This document shows, in pieces, positions 41,520-52,354 of a DNA stretch of 64,000 bases (positions are counted from its first letter, which is position 1; the number at the start of each line of letters is the position of its first letter). The position numbers were made by a program, and so were the translations under genes. A model generated the notes under the pieces. That model was not told the origin of the DNA. It saw only the letters and a program-made list of their open reading frames with translations, and did no database searches. Source of the stretch: Roseiarcus sp963782255 (GTDB lineage Bacteria > Pseudomonadota > Alphaproteobacteria > Rhizobiales > Beijerinckiaceae); contig CAWAIS010000001.1 in the NCBI GenBank assembly GCA_963782255.1, forward strand, positions 1-64,000, written 5' to 3'.

Positions 41520-42017
41520 TTATGCCAGCGCAAGCCTGTCGTCCTTCAATTTGACGGCGTCTTCCACCCATTTATCAATATTCTTCTTGATATCTCCGTA
41601 CGCATCACTTGTGCTTGGATTATATACAGGGATAACTACGGCAGTTCCGTTTTTCTTCTTGAAAGCAAATTGCGTAAAAGGATTCGCACCCTGTGTGCAA
41701 GTTCCCGTTGTCGGGTGTTTGAGGTTATGAATATATATTCCGAAAAGCCCCTTTCCGTCGTTCCAAGCTTTTTTGATTTCGTATTTGACCCAAGGTCGCT
41801 TTGAAGTGTCCTCTCCGATTAGTGCAATCGCGCAAGACCGATACTTCATGTTGTCGTCGATCCATTTTTCCACGCCGCCAGATTTTCGCTTTAGTTGTTC
41901 CCATTCATTGGCGGACACCGGTTCGTCGCCTTCAATGACGCCCATGTTCCGAATTTGCTGAACTCTCATCACGTCATTGTCAAAATGGAAACTGTAGAAC
42001 ACTTGGCGCTTAGCCAT
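41520..42017 (-). CDS. ThsB-like TIR-fold protein (DUF1863/MTH538 type), copy 2
   Basis: A 165-residue protein. KRQVFYSFHFDNDVMRVQQI is the DUF1863 opening, then EWEQLKRKSGGVEKWIDDNM, CAIALIGEDTSKRPWVKYEI with the conserved W-V-x-Y-E-I Glu, and KGLFGIYIHNLKHPTTGTCT. The end has a short conserved segment (NPFTQFAFKKKNGTAVVIPV). It differs clearly from copy 1, so the pair did not arise by recent duplication. The start at 42017 is chosen at MAKRQ. It is the first gene of the leftward three-gene run ThsB-like, TIR, SLOG. Confidence 0.85.
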   Translation of the reverse strand: MAKRQVFYSFHFDNDVMRVQQIRNMGVIEGDEPVSANEWEQLKRKSGGVEKWIDDNMKYRSCAIALIGEDTSKRPWVKYEIKKAWNDGKGLFGIYIHNLKHPTTGTCTQGANPFTQFAFKKKNGTAVVIPVYNPSTSDAYGDIKKNIDKWVEDAVKLKDDRLALA

Positions 42018-42079
42018 GGCCCTCTCCGTTTTTCGGTTGGTCGTATTCTTACAACATATCAGCAATCTGCGTACGGTGA

Positions 42080-42230
42080 AACCAAAAGGGGTCTTCGTGG
42101 AATTTCCCGAAGGAGCGCTATATAAGCCGAAAGCGGCGCGATATCGGTGGTTGTCTAACGGGCTTGGCTGGCAACAGGATCAGGCAACAGCGCTTAGCGT
42201 GCTCTTTCGGGAAGATTCCACGATGACCCC
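42080..42230. repeat. long imperfect inverted repeat upstream of the TIR operon
   Basis: GGGGTCTTCGTGGAATTTCC followed by CGAAGGAGCGCT (42089-42119) is the inverse of 42196-42230 with a few mismatches. The loop is about 76 bases. The arms could be a terminal repeat of a small mobile element, a strong hairpin in the RNA, or an operator. It lies upstream of ThsB-like copy 2 and of the rightward gene at 42438. Confidence 0.6.
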
Positions 42231-42437
42231 GGTTATCAAGGGGAGGCCCCAAGCCGAAGCTGGGGCTTGAATGGCTCGGTCGGGATAGGACCAGCCGTCC
42301 CTTTGGATGTCATTGTCGGTAAACCAGCGGCTACGCGAAACTGGGGTAGGATTGTTCCAAAACCTTTAGATGCCCTCGGACACACCTTACGTACCATGAA
42401 AAAGGGCTGCCCCGTTCACTCTCAAAGGACGCATGTA

Positions 42438-42764
42438 ATGGCTTGCTTATCAATTCTCGGCGAGCGCGGCCCCAAAACGGTTGCAACGGTTGCCGCCAAT
42501 CCGATTTTCCCGCTCGACGCGCTCAATGTCCGTGGCGGGGAATTATTCAGGTTTGAGGTCTTCGATGCGGACGCCGGTCAGTTGAAAGCCCTCGTCGGCA
42601 CGCATCGATGTTTCTACATAGACGAGACTAGCGGGGTGTTCTGGGCGCGATTTCAAAGTCTTGAGCCATGTGTTAGTACTCACCCCGGTCTTGGCTTGTT
42701 GAGAGACAAGCCCACACTTCGTGGCGTCCTGGTGGTCGTCGAAGAGGGTGCGATGCGACAGTAA
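42438..42764 (+). CDS. hypothetical protein next to TIR operon
   Basis: A 108-residue frame from the ATG at 42438 (ACLSILGERGPKTVATVAAN, FEVFDADAGQLKALVGTHRC), preceded by AAAGGA. A longer frame starts at 42267 but runs through the inverted repeat region. No family recognised. Divergent from the TIR genes. Coding status is uncertain. Confidence 0.4.
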   Translation: MACLSILGERGPKTVATVAANPIFPLDALNVRGGELFRFEVFDADAGQLKALVGTHRCFYIDETSGVFWARFQSLEPCVSTHPGLGLLRDKPTLRGVLVVVEEGAMRQ

Positions 42765-42797
42765 GGCATGTTCATGAGGTAGCTTACGCTATCCGTC

Positions 42798-45525
42798 CTA
42801 TCGCCCTGGTCGAGCTGCCTGAGATATCTGCTTCACGCCTTCCGCCGTCAAAACATGGCGGGCCAGAAGGCCCTTCAATGTCGCGCTCGGAAGGACAACG
42901 TCATGGGGCACCAAGACGTAGGCCCACTGCTTGCCGCCGTTTTCCTCAGCATGGTCATTCGCTCGATCAACCCATTTCATGGCGGCGCGCGTTTTGGCCT
43001 GGACGACCGGGTCGTCCATCTCGTTCGCGGCCTTAATCTCGACGATCAGCTTTTGGCTCTGCGTCTCGACCACGAAATCCGGTTCGTATGACTGGCCGTT
43101 GGCATATTCGATGCGGAACTGGCCGGCTCCCGGCTTCATCCACCGCAAGACGCCGGGTTCGTTGTTGCTGTCGATCAGGACCGCAAATTCGCGTTCCTCG
43201 TTGGATTGGAAGCGTTGATAGGGGTAGCAGCACTTCTGGAACCCGCCGAAGACATGCTTTCGCGTATCCCCTGCCGGGACGACGGGTTGGCGAAACGGTC
43301 GAACGGCTCGATCATTGGGAACATTGAATGCCTGCGGACGCAAAAGCTGGAAGCCGCGCGCAACCGTGGCGCGGTAATCCGTCGGCGTTTCCCAATAATG
43401 CGTCTTCATCTGTTCAAAGATAAAGCGCGCCAAATCTTTCCCATGCACCAGAAGGACGTTCTCAACATCGTCCTCGTCGGAAAGGTAAGAGCGCACACGG
43501 GCGACCATCTGTCCGGAGAGTTTGAACAATAGCTCGTTCTGGCTGTCGTAATCGACCTCCGGCATGTCCATGAGGTGGCGGACCAGATAGTTTTCCGGCC
43601 GATCCTCGCGCGCGCCCTCGACGGCGCGGGCGAGATAGGTCCGCGCGTCGTCGCGCAAGCGCTGCACCATGATCTGATCCGAGACCGGCTGCCGGGCTAT
43701 GGATTCCAGGCCCTGAAGGTCGAAGTCGTGGTAGCCGAACGTCACTTCACGGGTAGGCAGGACAACGATCTCGGGAATTTCAATGGTCAATTCCGTCACC
43801 TTGGCCGTGACGATTTCCACGACCTTGGCGACATCGACGACCGGCGCGCCCAATTCCAGACTGCCTTGGGATGGAGTCATCGCGGCCGTCACCTCGGCGG
43901 TGATCCTGGCCTTCACTTCCGGCTCGTTAAGCTGATGGATGCCCTTTTTCAGCTCCCGCTCATAACGGTCCTGGATCAGTCGCAAGGCAAAATCGGCCGC
44001 CTTTCGCTCCTCCTGGGTCTCGAACGTATGGGTAGGCTGCTCGCCTTCACCAAAGCCGCCGGTCTGCCCGGTCAGCGCCGTTTCCAGCAAGGGGCGGCTG
44101 TCGAGAACCGTAGCGCCCTCGGGAGACACGTCGCCGCCGGCGCCGACGGTGACAAGCTTGCGGATGGCGATGATCGAGTTGGGGTCGCGGGCCGCCTTGA
44201 TGACTTCATCAAAGCGGTCATGGGCGATGACGGTCAGGGTATCGACCGCCTCGACGCCCGTCCGGACCCCATAGGGAAGCCGGAGCCCGCGCCCCAACGT
44301 CTGCTCGGTCAGGATGTCCGAGGCGGACGCCCGAAGGGGGACGATGGTATAGAGGTTGCGAACGTCCCAGCCTTCTTTCAGCTTGTTGACGTGGATGACC
44401 ACGTCGGTCTGGTCCTCGTGTTCGAGAGCCAGGAGACGGGCTGTCGCTTCTTCGCTTTCCTCGCCCCTGGTCGCGGAATCGACGCGGATCACGCGGCCCT
44501 TGTAACGTCCGCCGAAGAAATCATCCGCTTCGATGGCCTGGCGCAGCGCCTCGGCATGGGTGGTGTCCTGCGCCACGACCAGCATAAAGGGGTGGATTTT
44601 TTGCCGCCCCGACTGACGGGCGTAGATGTCGAGTTCGGCCTTTACATTCTCATGGCAATGAATGCCGTCTTCCAGTTTGATCCGTTCCAACTGCTCGGGC
44701 GTCACGCTGTCGGCGCGGAAATCTTCGCGCGTCGCGACGGCAGGTTCCTTCACGAAACCATCCGCCATGGCCTGTCCGAGGCTGTAGTCGAAGATCACGT
44801 TCTTGAAGCGCTCGGAGCGCGCGCCGACTGAGCGCGGAGTCGCTGTCAATTCCAATCCAATGACGGGGCGCAATTCGCCAACCGCTCTCCACCCGGCCTT
44901 GCCACGATAGCGGTGGGCCTCGTCCATCAACAAAACGAGGTCGGGAAGTTCGGCCAGATAGTCGAAATAACTCTGGCCTATATACTCGTGAAGCTTCTTG
45001 ATGCGGCCGCCGTCCTTGTTGATCTTATCGACGTTGAAGATGTTGACGATGGCTGTTTCTCTGCCGAACAGGTCGCCGCCACGCACGCCGCGTCCCTGAT
45101 CCCAGGTGTCCCCGGTGACGAGGATCGGTGGAACTCGAAGCAAATTCAGCGATGCCCTTAAAGACATACTTCTCGGTGTTTGGAGTGAAATCCGTGATGA
45201 GCTTGTCGTAAATCGTGGTGTTCGGGGCCAGTACGAAGAAATTTCGCGAACGGCCGCTGAGATACAGATAGCTGATAAACGCGCCCATAAGCCGCGTTTT
45301 GCCGACTCCGGTCGCGAGGGCGAAGCATAGCGACGGGAAATCGCGTTCGAAGTCCGTGACCGAAGGCCACGCGGCCTGAATGGCGGCAAGCGCCGGTGCC
45401 GGGTCGGCATCCTTGTCAAACGCTATGCGGTCGAGGATGTCGTCGAGAAGATCCAGGCTGTCGGATTGCGGCGGGCGCAGCGACAGGCGGGCCTTGATCT
45501 GGCGAAGGATGCGATCGTTGCTCAT
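42798..45525 (-). pseudogene. res: type III restriction enzyme Res subunit, one frameshift
   Basis: DEAD-type translocase plus nuclease of about 908 residues. Helicase Walker A SLCFALATGVGKTRLMGAFI is near residue 75, ALAPNTTIYDKLI-type motif Ia follows, DEAH LVLLMDEAHRYRGKAGWRAV is near 190, and motif III GLELTATPRS next. Motif VI is EQTLGRGLRLPYG. The C-terminal PD-(D/E)xK nuclease shows SYEPDFVVETQSQKLIVEIK (D then ExK). The frame breaks near 45140 between GIAEFA and VPPILVTGDTWDQG. Its start shares TAATG with the Mod stop. With Mod it would cut DNA at two inverted asymmetric sites. Confidence 0.9.
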
Positions 45526-47249
45526 TATTTGCCTTCCACGTCGCTGAAGAGGGAAGGCTCGTCCGATAGCACCTTGCGCTGGCGTCCACGCGGCTTCGGC
45601 GCCGGATCGGTGGCCAATTCTTCAGCATCCTGCGGATGCGCTTCAACCGCCTCGGCAATTGGCAAGCTGGAAACCGCCAGACTGTAGTCGTCACGGCCCC
45701 ATTCGCATTTGCTCAGCACGGTACGAGGGATTTTCTTGATGGTCAGGTTCGGAAACGCGGCTTCGCGGGCGTTGAAAGCCTTGCAGCAAACCAACAAAGT
45801 GCGGTCTGGCCCGATTTCGTCGGCCAGCTTCTTCAGCGCGTCATGGGTAAGCGACTGCGTGGTGACATAGATGAAGTCGCTTTCGGTGGAGTGGCCATGC
45901 CGCCAGTAATCTTCCGGCTCCTGGCTCGGGTCATAGGTAAAGCCCATGAGCTTGCACACCGCCTCGGCCAGCATCGCCGCATTGTACTGCTTGGCGATGA
46001 TCCAGTTGCCAAAGCGATCTTTTTCCAGAAGCGACGGCGCAAGGCGGTAATATCGGAACCCGCCCCCACCCTGCCAATCGACAGCCTCTGTGATGCCCCC
46101 CTTGTCCTCGCCGTCGATGACTTTCTTCATGCGCGGGATGATATGCGTCTGGCAGTGCTCGCCTAGCTCCACCATGATCCAGCGGCGGCCCATCTTGTGG
46201 GCGACCGCGCCGGTCGTCCCAGAACCCGCGAAAGAGTTGAGGACAAGGTCGCCCTTCTCGCTCGAAATCTCTAATATTCGTTTTATTAAACTTTCCGGTT
46301 TCGGAGTATCAAAAGCTCTTTCAGAAAGATTCAGGGCCTTTATTTCGGCCTTGGAGGTGCGATTGGTGCCTACCTCTGTTTGGAACCATATTGTTTCCGC
46401 GGGTCTGCCTTGAATATTTTCTGCATAAATTCTGTAATAAGGCGTCCACCCGTTCCGTCCGTTTACCCAGTCTATCCTGTTACCTTCTGCTTGCACTTTT
46501 TCTTTATTCCATCTCCAGGCACCATCAGTACCGTCTTGTTTTTTGGGGTAAACTTCGGTACCGTCAGGTGCTGCTATTGGATAGTATAGTGTGGGACGAG
46601 CTTCTCTTGTTTCACCTTGTCCACCCATTGCGCGCAACGGTTTCGTATAATACCTTTTGCCGTCTCCGTCCGTGCGATTGTAATGGGCTGGAATCTCTTC
46701 GGAGAGCAATTTCTTAAACAGAACCTTTCGAATATCTTTTGCGTAGGCAAATATATTGTCATGCCTGTAAGAAAAGAAGACCGCATCCATTCTTGGACTG
46801 TCTGATTTTTCCCAAGCAACAGAGCCTATAAAATTATTTCTTCCGAAAATGTCATCACAAAGCACTTTTAAATAATGCGCCTCATTGTCGTCGATCGTAA
46901 TCCAAAGCGAACCATTCTCCCCTATCAGATTATATATGATTTCAAGGCGGTCCCGCATGAGCGACAACCAAATCGAGTGCTCAACTCCATCTTCGTAGTG
47001 CTCGAAAGCCGATCCGGTGTTGTAGGGCGGATCTATGAACACGCACTTCACCGTGCCGGCGTAATCAGCTTCCAGCGCCTTCAGAGCGAGCAGGTTATCC
47101 CCATAGATGAGCCTGTTATCGAAGATATCGCCATCGTTCCTGATCGCGGCATGGTAGGACTTCTCGAGGTCCTCCAAAAGAATACGCGGCTCCAGACGTG
47201 GACGTTCATCCTTGCCTATCCAGGTGAGTTCAAGACGTTGTTTTTTCAT
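45525..47249 (-). CDS. mod: type III restriction-modification methyltransferase Mod
   Basis: A 574-residue N6-adenine methyltransferase. LIYGDNLLALKALEADYAGT is followed by motif IV KCVFIDPPYNTGSAFEHYED near residue 70, and motif I is DLVLNSFAGSGTTGAVAHKM near 345, the beta order of Mod proteins. The central target-recognition region has many aromatic residues (WRWNKEKVQAEGNRIDWVNG). The C-terminal third (TLLVCCKAFNAREAAFPNLT) is typical of longer Mod proteins that contact Res. The start at 47249 overlaps the SNF2 stop as TAATG. Uninterrupted. Confidence 0.93.
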   Translation of the reverse strand: MKKQRLELTWIGKDERPRLEPRILLEDLEKSYHAAIRNDGDIFDNRLIYGDNLLALKALEADYAGTVKCVFIDPPYNTGSAFEHYEDGVEHSIWLSLMRDRLEIIYNLIGENGSLWITIDDNEAHYLKVLCDDIFGRNNFIGSVAWEKSDSPRMDAVFFSYRHDNIFAYAKDIRKVLFKKLLSEEIPAHYNRTDGDGKRYYTKPLRAMGGQGETREARPTLYYPIAAPDGTEVYPKKQDGTDGAWRWNKEKVQAEGNRIDWVNGRNGWTPYYRIYAENIQGRPAETIWFQTEVGTNRTSKAEIKALNLSERAFDTPKPESLIKRILEISSEKGDLVLNSFAGSGTTGAVAHKMGRRWIMVELGEHCQTHIIPRMKKVIDGEDKGGITEAVDWQGGGGFRYYRLAPSLLEKDRFGNWIIAKQYNAAMLAEAVCKLMGFTYDPSQEPEDYWRHGHSTESDFIYVTTQSLTHDALKKLADEIGPDRTLLVCCKAFNAREAAFPNLTIKKIPRTVLSKCEWGRDDYSLAVSSLPIAEAVEAHPQDAEELATDPAPKPRGRQRKVLSDEPSLFSDVEGK

Positions 47250-50144
47250 TATTTGGCCACTTCCCACCTGACGGTTAAAACGGGCGTCACCTCGGGCGTC
47301 GTTTTGAGGGCGTTCGCTAAATTATCGAGCTTGGTATCGACCTCCTGACGGATGGCCTTCTTGCGCTGAAACGTGGTCAGCTTCAGCTCGTCTAACTCGT
47401 TCTGAAGCGCGGTGATGCGCCTGTTCTCCTTTATACGGTCTTCAAGGGTGATGCTGTTGTTGCCGCGCAATGCGCGCTTGGCGGCCCTGATTTCGGCGTC
47501 CAGTTCCTTGGCGCGAATGTCGGCGGCCTTCTCCAGGTCATCGGCATAGTCGTCGAGCTTGGTGGTTTCCTGGTCCAGCCAAAGCTGGTTTTCCACCTCG
47601 ATCTCCTTCAGCCGCGCCCTAAGCCCGTCAGCGTCGAGGGTCGCCAAAGGGTCGGCCGGTTCCGGCGGTAGCAGCTGCTCCACTGTCGCCGGCACAAGAA
47701 ACAGATCGTCGGCTGTCTCGCCATCAAACAGGACGCTCTCGAGGCCGTCATCGGACAGGCCAGAAACCAGCAGGCGTTGACGCTGCCCGATCTGCGGGTC
47801 GGCCGAAGTCATGGACAACAGCGAGACCCTCAGCCAGCCAGAACGTCCGATCAGCTTTTCGACATTCGATAACCTGGGCCGCCCCGTAGCCCGCCACGCG
47901 GCATAGTCGAAGCGCAAGGCAGTTTTGGAGGCGGGCCGCGCCTTGGCCGAATCCACAAGTTCGCGGGCCAGAGTTCCGTCCGCCAATCGGAAAAACTGCC
48001 ATCCCTGCTCGTCCGCATAGGGCCATTCCGTAGTGTAGGTCTGACCTTGCCAGTCAAAGCGTGGGCCTGTCGCATCGTGGAAGTGAGCATTCGGCAATTC
48101 GGCGCGGGCAAGAGTAATCAGACGGGTCGTGAAGGCGTCGAGAACGTGGTTGATCTCCTCGCCGCGGCCGCGCAACCGTGCGACCACATCACGGTCCATG
48201 GCGTCGAAAAGCTTGCGCCGCGCGTCCTGCATATCGGCGGCGATCTTTTCCGAAAGCTGCGCTTCGATCTTCTCGAATTCCTGTTCGACTTCGGCGTCGG
48301 TGCGGCCTCGTTGCACCGCCTCGACCACCTTGCGCTCGAAATCGATGCCGCTTTCGATGACGCCAAGGACGTTGTCACTGGCCCCGAACACGCCAGAAAA
48401 CAGTTGGAACTTCTGGTCGAGAAGGTCGTGAACGCGCTTCTCCGCCTTGTTGCGAAGATTCAGCATATTGACCACGGTCACGTCGATCTTCTGGCCGTAG
48501 CGATGGCAGCGGCCGATGCGCTGCTCCACCCGTTGCGGGTTCCAGGGCAGATCGAAATTCACCAGCAGGGAACAGAATTGCAGATTGATGCCTTCGGCGC
48601 CGGATTCCGTCGCGATCAGGATTGTCTTGTCGTCGCCGCGGAAGCGCATCGACCACAGCGGCCTTCATGTCGGCGGATTTTGAGCCGGACACGACGTCGG
48701 TGCCCTTATGGGTGGCGTACCATGCGCGATAAAGCGCCTGGCTCTCGGGGTCGCTGTTGGAGCCGTTCAGAAGGACAATCTGCCCGGCATAGCCATTGGC
48801 GGTCAGCAAGCCGGCAAGATATTTCTGGGTTCGGACGGACTCGGTGAAAATCACGGCCTTGCGTTTGCCGCCACGCTTTTCGATCTCGTCCAGGACTTCG
48901 GGAAGGCGTGCGATGAGTTTTTCGCCCTTGGCACTGGAACCGATCGATTTCGCCAGGGCGAGGTAGGATTCCAGCTCGGCAATTTCGGCCTTGAGCTTGA
49001 CCTGATCGATTTGCGGGCCGGGCTCCTCGGCGGGTTTGTCCGCCTCGTCATCCAATGCCGCCGCCTCGTCAATTTCGTTCGCCAGCTCGATGGTGTCGTC
49101 GGCATCCGCGACCGTACTGATGTCGGCCACCTGTTGGCCCTCCAAACGCTCGCGAACCGTGGCCAAAAATCCCGCGATGGCGGCGACCGACGAGCCGAGA
49201 ATTTTGCGGGCCTGGATGATGACGAGCTGATTTGGTTTCAGACCAAAGGCGATGGAATCCGGTCGCTGCAAATAGGCGGAGACCTTTTCATAGAGGCGGG
49301 TCTCTGTGTCCGACGACTCGAAGTCAAACGTGGTGGCCATACGCCGGGTGAATGAAACATGCCCGGCTTCCTGAACATCGCGCCGCAAGTGGCGCTTATA
49401 GATCGGGGCAATCCGCGTTCTCAGAGAATTGAGCGTTAATATATCTGGGCGCGCTCCGCCGTACATGGTCTTGAACGTCGTTTCGTCGCCGAAAAATTGG
49501 CCGTCAACAATCGAGACGAGCCCATACAATTCCATCAAAGAATTTTGGAGAGGCGTGGCCGTCAGCAAGATTTTGAACCGCTCCGCCAAAGCGTCTTTCA
49601 GGTTTTTGGCGCGGGCCGACCCTGCTTTTTTGTACACATTGCGCAGCCTGTGGGCCTCGTCGAAAATGACGAGATCCCACGGAATTCGCTTGATCTCGTC
49701 AGATCGCCGGGCCGCGAACTCGTAAGAGACCAGAATAATGGTTTCGTTTACATCGAAAGGAAGTCGACGCCCGGCCTTTTCCGCATCGCGGTAGCTCCGG
49801 GTGTCCAGGATCGTGCTGGGAAGCGAAAACTTCTCCCGCAACTCTTGTTGCCATTGTTTGCGCAACGATGCGGGAACAATCAACAGGATGCGCCGGCGAC
49901 GTTCGGCCCAACGCTGCGCAATAACCAGACTGGCTTCAATGGTTTTTCCAAGTCCAACTTCGTCGGCAAGGATCACGCCCTTCGATAGAGGCGACTGCAG
50001 AGCAAAGAGGGCAGCATCGACCTGGTGCGGCTTGGTTTCTACACGGGCCGTAGAAAGGCTTTTAGCAAACGCATCGTCGTCTCTGCCTTCCAGAGTGAGC
50101 CGATGTGCCAGATACGAGCCGTGATGTGATGTATAGCCAGTCAT
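47249..50144 (-). pseudogene. SNF2-family helicase, one frameshift
   Basis: About 965 residues. Walker A GVILADEVGLGKTIEASLVI is near residue 60, DEAH in DLVIFDEAHRLRNVYKKAGS near 155, KILLTATPLQNSLMELYGLV near 190, then a long linker with an acidic insert (EIDEAAALDDEADKPAEEPG). The second RecA domain (KAVIFTESVRTQKYLAGLLT) carries motif V ESGAEGINLQFCSLLVNFDL and motif VI RVEQRIGRCHRYGQ. A C-terminal coiled coil follows. The frame breaks near 48645. Similar SNF2 helicases accompany type III Mod/Res and DISARM-like systems; it likely translocates on DNA for the same defence operon. Confidence 0.88.
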
Positions 50145-50236
50145 TCACTTCTGTTCTAAAATACTGTTTGTCATGATTTGGAGGATACACAAGATAAACC
50201 AGAATCTCCCGCCCTGTCATGCGCCACGGCACTTAA

Positions 50237-52145
50237 TCATGCCGCCGCTATGGTCAGTTCGGCTTCAACGGTGTCATCGTCGACCTCCACATCTTCGCCT
50301 TCCTCCTGAACATTGCCCAGGTAAGCAGTTTTTCCGGTTGCTTGCTCAATGAGCGCGAGAATCTGTTTTTGTCGGTCCTCCATGAAGGCGTCAAAACTAT
50401 CGGCGCGCAAGAGCGACGGATCAATCAGATGAGATTTGAGATAGCCATCGAGCCTCTCGCTACTCAATCGGCGGCGTTGCGTCGTTGCCTTTTTCCAATT
50501 TGGCGAGGTACTCGGATGGCGCAACACCACCAATAATTCGGTTTGTTCGGTAGGAAAGAGGGGTCTTGTTGATAATGGAATCGAATACATTCGGCTTGAT
50601 GTGATGGTTCTTGCACCACTCTTGGGGGAAGATGTGATGAATATCCACGTTCTCTCCAAAAAATACCGTGTGGTCGAATTTCTGACCCGAACGAAAGTCC
50701 TGTGCGCCTTCCTTCATCAGCAGAGCATTGACGCCTTTGTAAGCGGCAGACAGTCGCATACGCATGGTTTTTAACCTATCGGCGCGGAACATCGTCTCGC
50801 TAACCGTTGATGGTTCTGGACCCCCCTTCAGCCAGACTGGCACCTCCATGAAATCGCGGGCTATGCGAGTCTCGACCGCCGAGCCGTAAAGCTCGCCAAA
50901 GACGCCATTCCAATACCACTGTACAAGCTTCGCGCGGTTCGCCTCGTGCTCCCAAGCATCTCCGATGTCAGCGAGAATGGCGGCGAGCGGTACGATTTGC
51001 GATTGATAGGGAAGATCAAAAATACGATAGATGTGGAGCATGTGCAGGAACTTCGCCGCCTGCACAAAACCACGCTCCACCTGCGTTTCATATCGTTTGT
51101 ATGCCTCAAGAGGCAGGTTCAAAAGTGCCGCTCGGTTGCCGGAAACGGCTGGCAATTCTTTGCCCTGCTTCCCGGCAGCCTCTGCCGCGCGCCGCCGGTC
51201 ACGGGTATGAAAAAGCGAAATTGCCTGAAGGAAATCGGTATTGCGACACCTCGGCGATGATGCCGGTATCTGCTCCGGCAGGCCGGAGAGTTTCTGCAAG
51301 ACGGCGATGGCGTCCCTTCGTTCCGTCGTCGCCGTACCAGTCTTTTCGTAATTCATGGCCTGAGGCGGCATACATCGCGGTAACAAGCTCAAATGCGTCT
51401 AGCGCCTTGCCGCCGGTGTTTACCTTCTCGAAGACGACGCATACGGCTTCCTTGGAAGTCGATCGATCCAGAGTAATGACCGGAACGCGGTAATATTTGA
51501 AATTTTCCAGAACCTGACGTTTGAAAGTCCGAAATTCCTCACGAACGCTCTCATTTTGGTCGCCGTGCCAGTATTCATCGAAGCCGTCTTGCCACTGTAT
51601 CCCAGTCAAAGACTTGCGAAACAGGGTACATAAGACGTGCGTATTCCTTCTCGGCGGATGAAAGATCTAATACCGCTTCACGCCCGAAATCAGTTCGGAC
51701 GATGCGATCCTCAGGAACGCCAACAATAGCCTCCTCTCGATCTATGGACGGATCAAGTGCTTTTCGGATGTCGATATAAAACCAGCGCTTTACCTTCTTC
51801 TTTTTCGGCGTGACTGTCTCAACGACCTTCCCGCGTAAGGTGACTTGATAAAGCGAGGTCATCCGTTGCTGGCCGTCAAGCAGCAGGGACTGAGGGAGTG
51901 CCTTTCGCCTCGTCGGGCGCGCCTTCAACGGGTCTTGGCTTAAAATTTACTGGGCCGCCGGTGTCAAGCGACATCAATGCGCCAACAGGGAAAGCACGCG
52001 AGACCGAAGCAATCAAACTCTTGATACGATCTTCATCCCAAACCCAGCTACGTTGAAAATCTGGCAATTGAATAATACCTCGATTGCAGTCATCGAGAAG
52101 TTTATTCAGATCAAAAGGATTTGTTTGAAACGTTGACCCGGCCAT
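50237..52145 (-). pseudogene. DUF262/HNH GmrSD-like protein, about four frameshifts
   Basis: About 630 residues once rejoined. The N-terminal DUF262 part has DDCNRGIIQLPDFQRSWVWD, GALMSLDTG and LLLDGQQRMTSLYQVTLRGK (the DGQQR nucleotide site). The middle is VPVITLDRSTSKEAVCVVFE with EKVNTGGKALDAFEL. The C-terminal DUF1524/HNH-like nuclease has ENVDIHHIFPQEWCKN and a later PLSYRTNRIIGGVAPSEYLA. GmrSD enzymes cut modified DNA and use NTP. Breaks are near 51900, 51600, 51350 and 50480. It heads the operon, followed by SNF2, Mod and Res. Confidence 0.85.
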
Positions 52146-52354
52146 TAACCTAAATCTCCCTGTTCTGTCGTTTAAAGCAACGTCGGCTACTTAGGCTGCT
52201 CCGCGGAGTAACCGACCTCTTTCCAGAGGATGTCATCGAAATGTCTGAAGGTGTGTTCGAGCATATTACTTCCTTAACATATGAAAACGACTCGGTAACC
52301 AGATTTTATTCGGATCAGGATCTGCATTGCGTCGCCCCGCTCTTCGAGAGGCCG

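Noticed and set aside
38973..42017. Calling the TIR cluster a standard Thoeris system
   Set aside because: No ThsA (SIR2-SLOG or membrane-SLOG fusion) is present, and there are three TIR-fold proteins, so the standard name is not justified.
43575..44831. 418-codon rightward frame
   Set aside because: Antisense of the Res helicase; composition is that of a shadow frame.
42798..52145. Calling the restriction operon DISARM
   Set aside because: DrmA, DrmB and DrmC-like proteins are not seen; Mod and Res are of clear type III kind.
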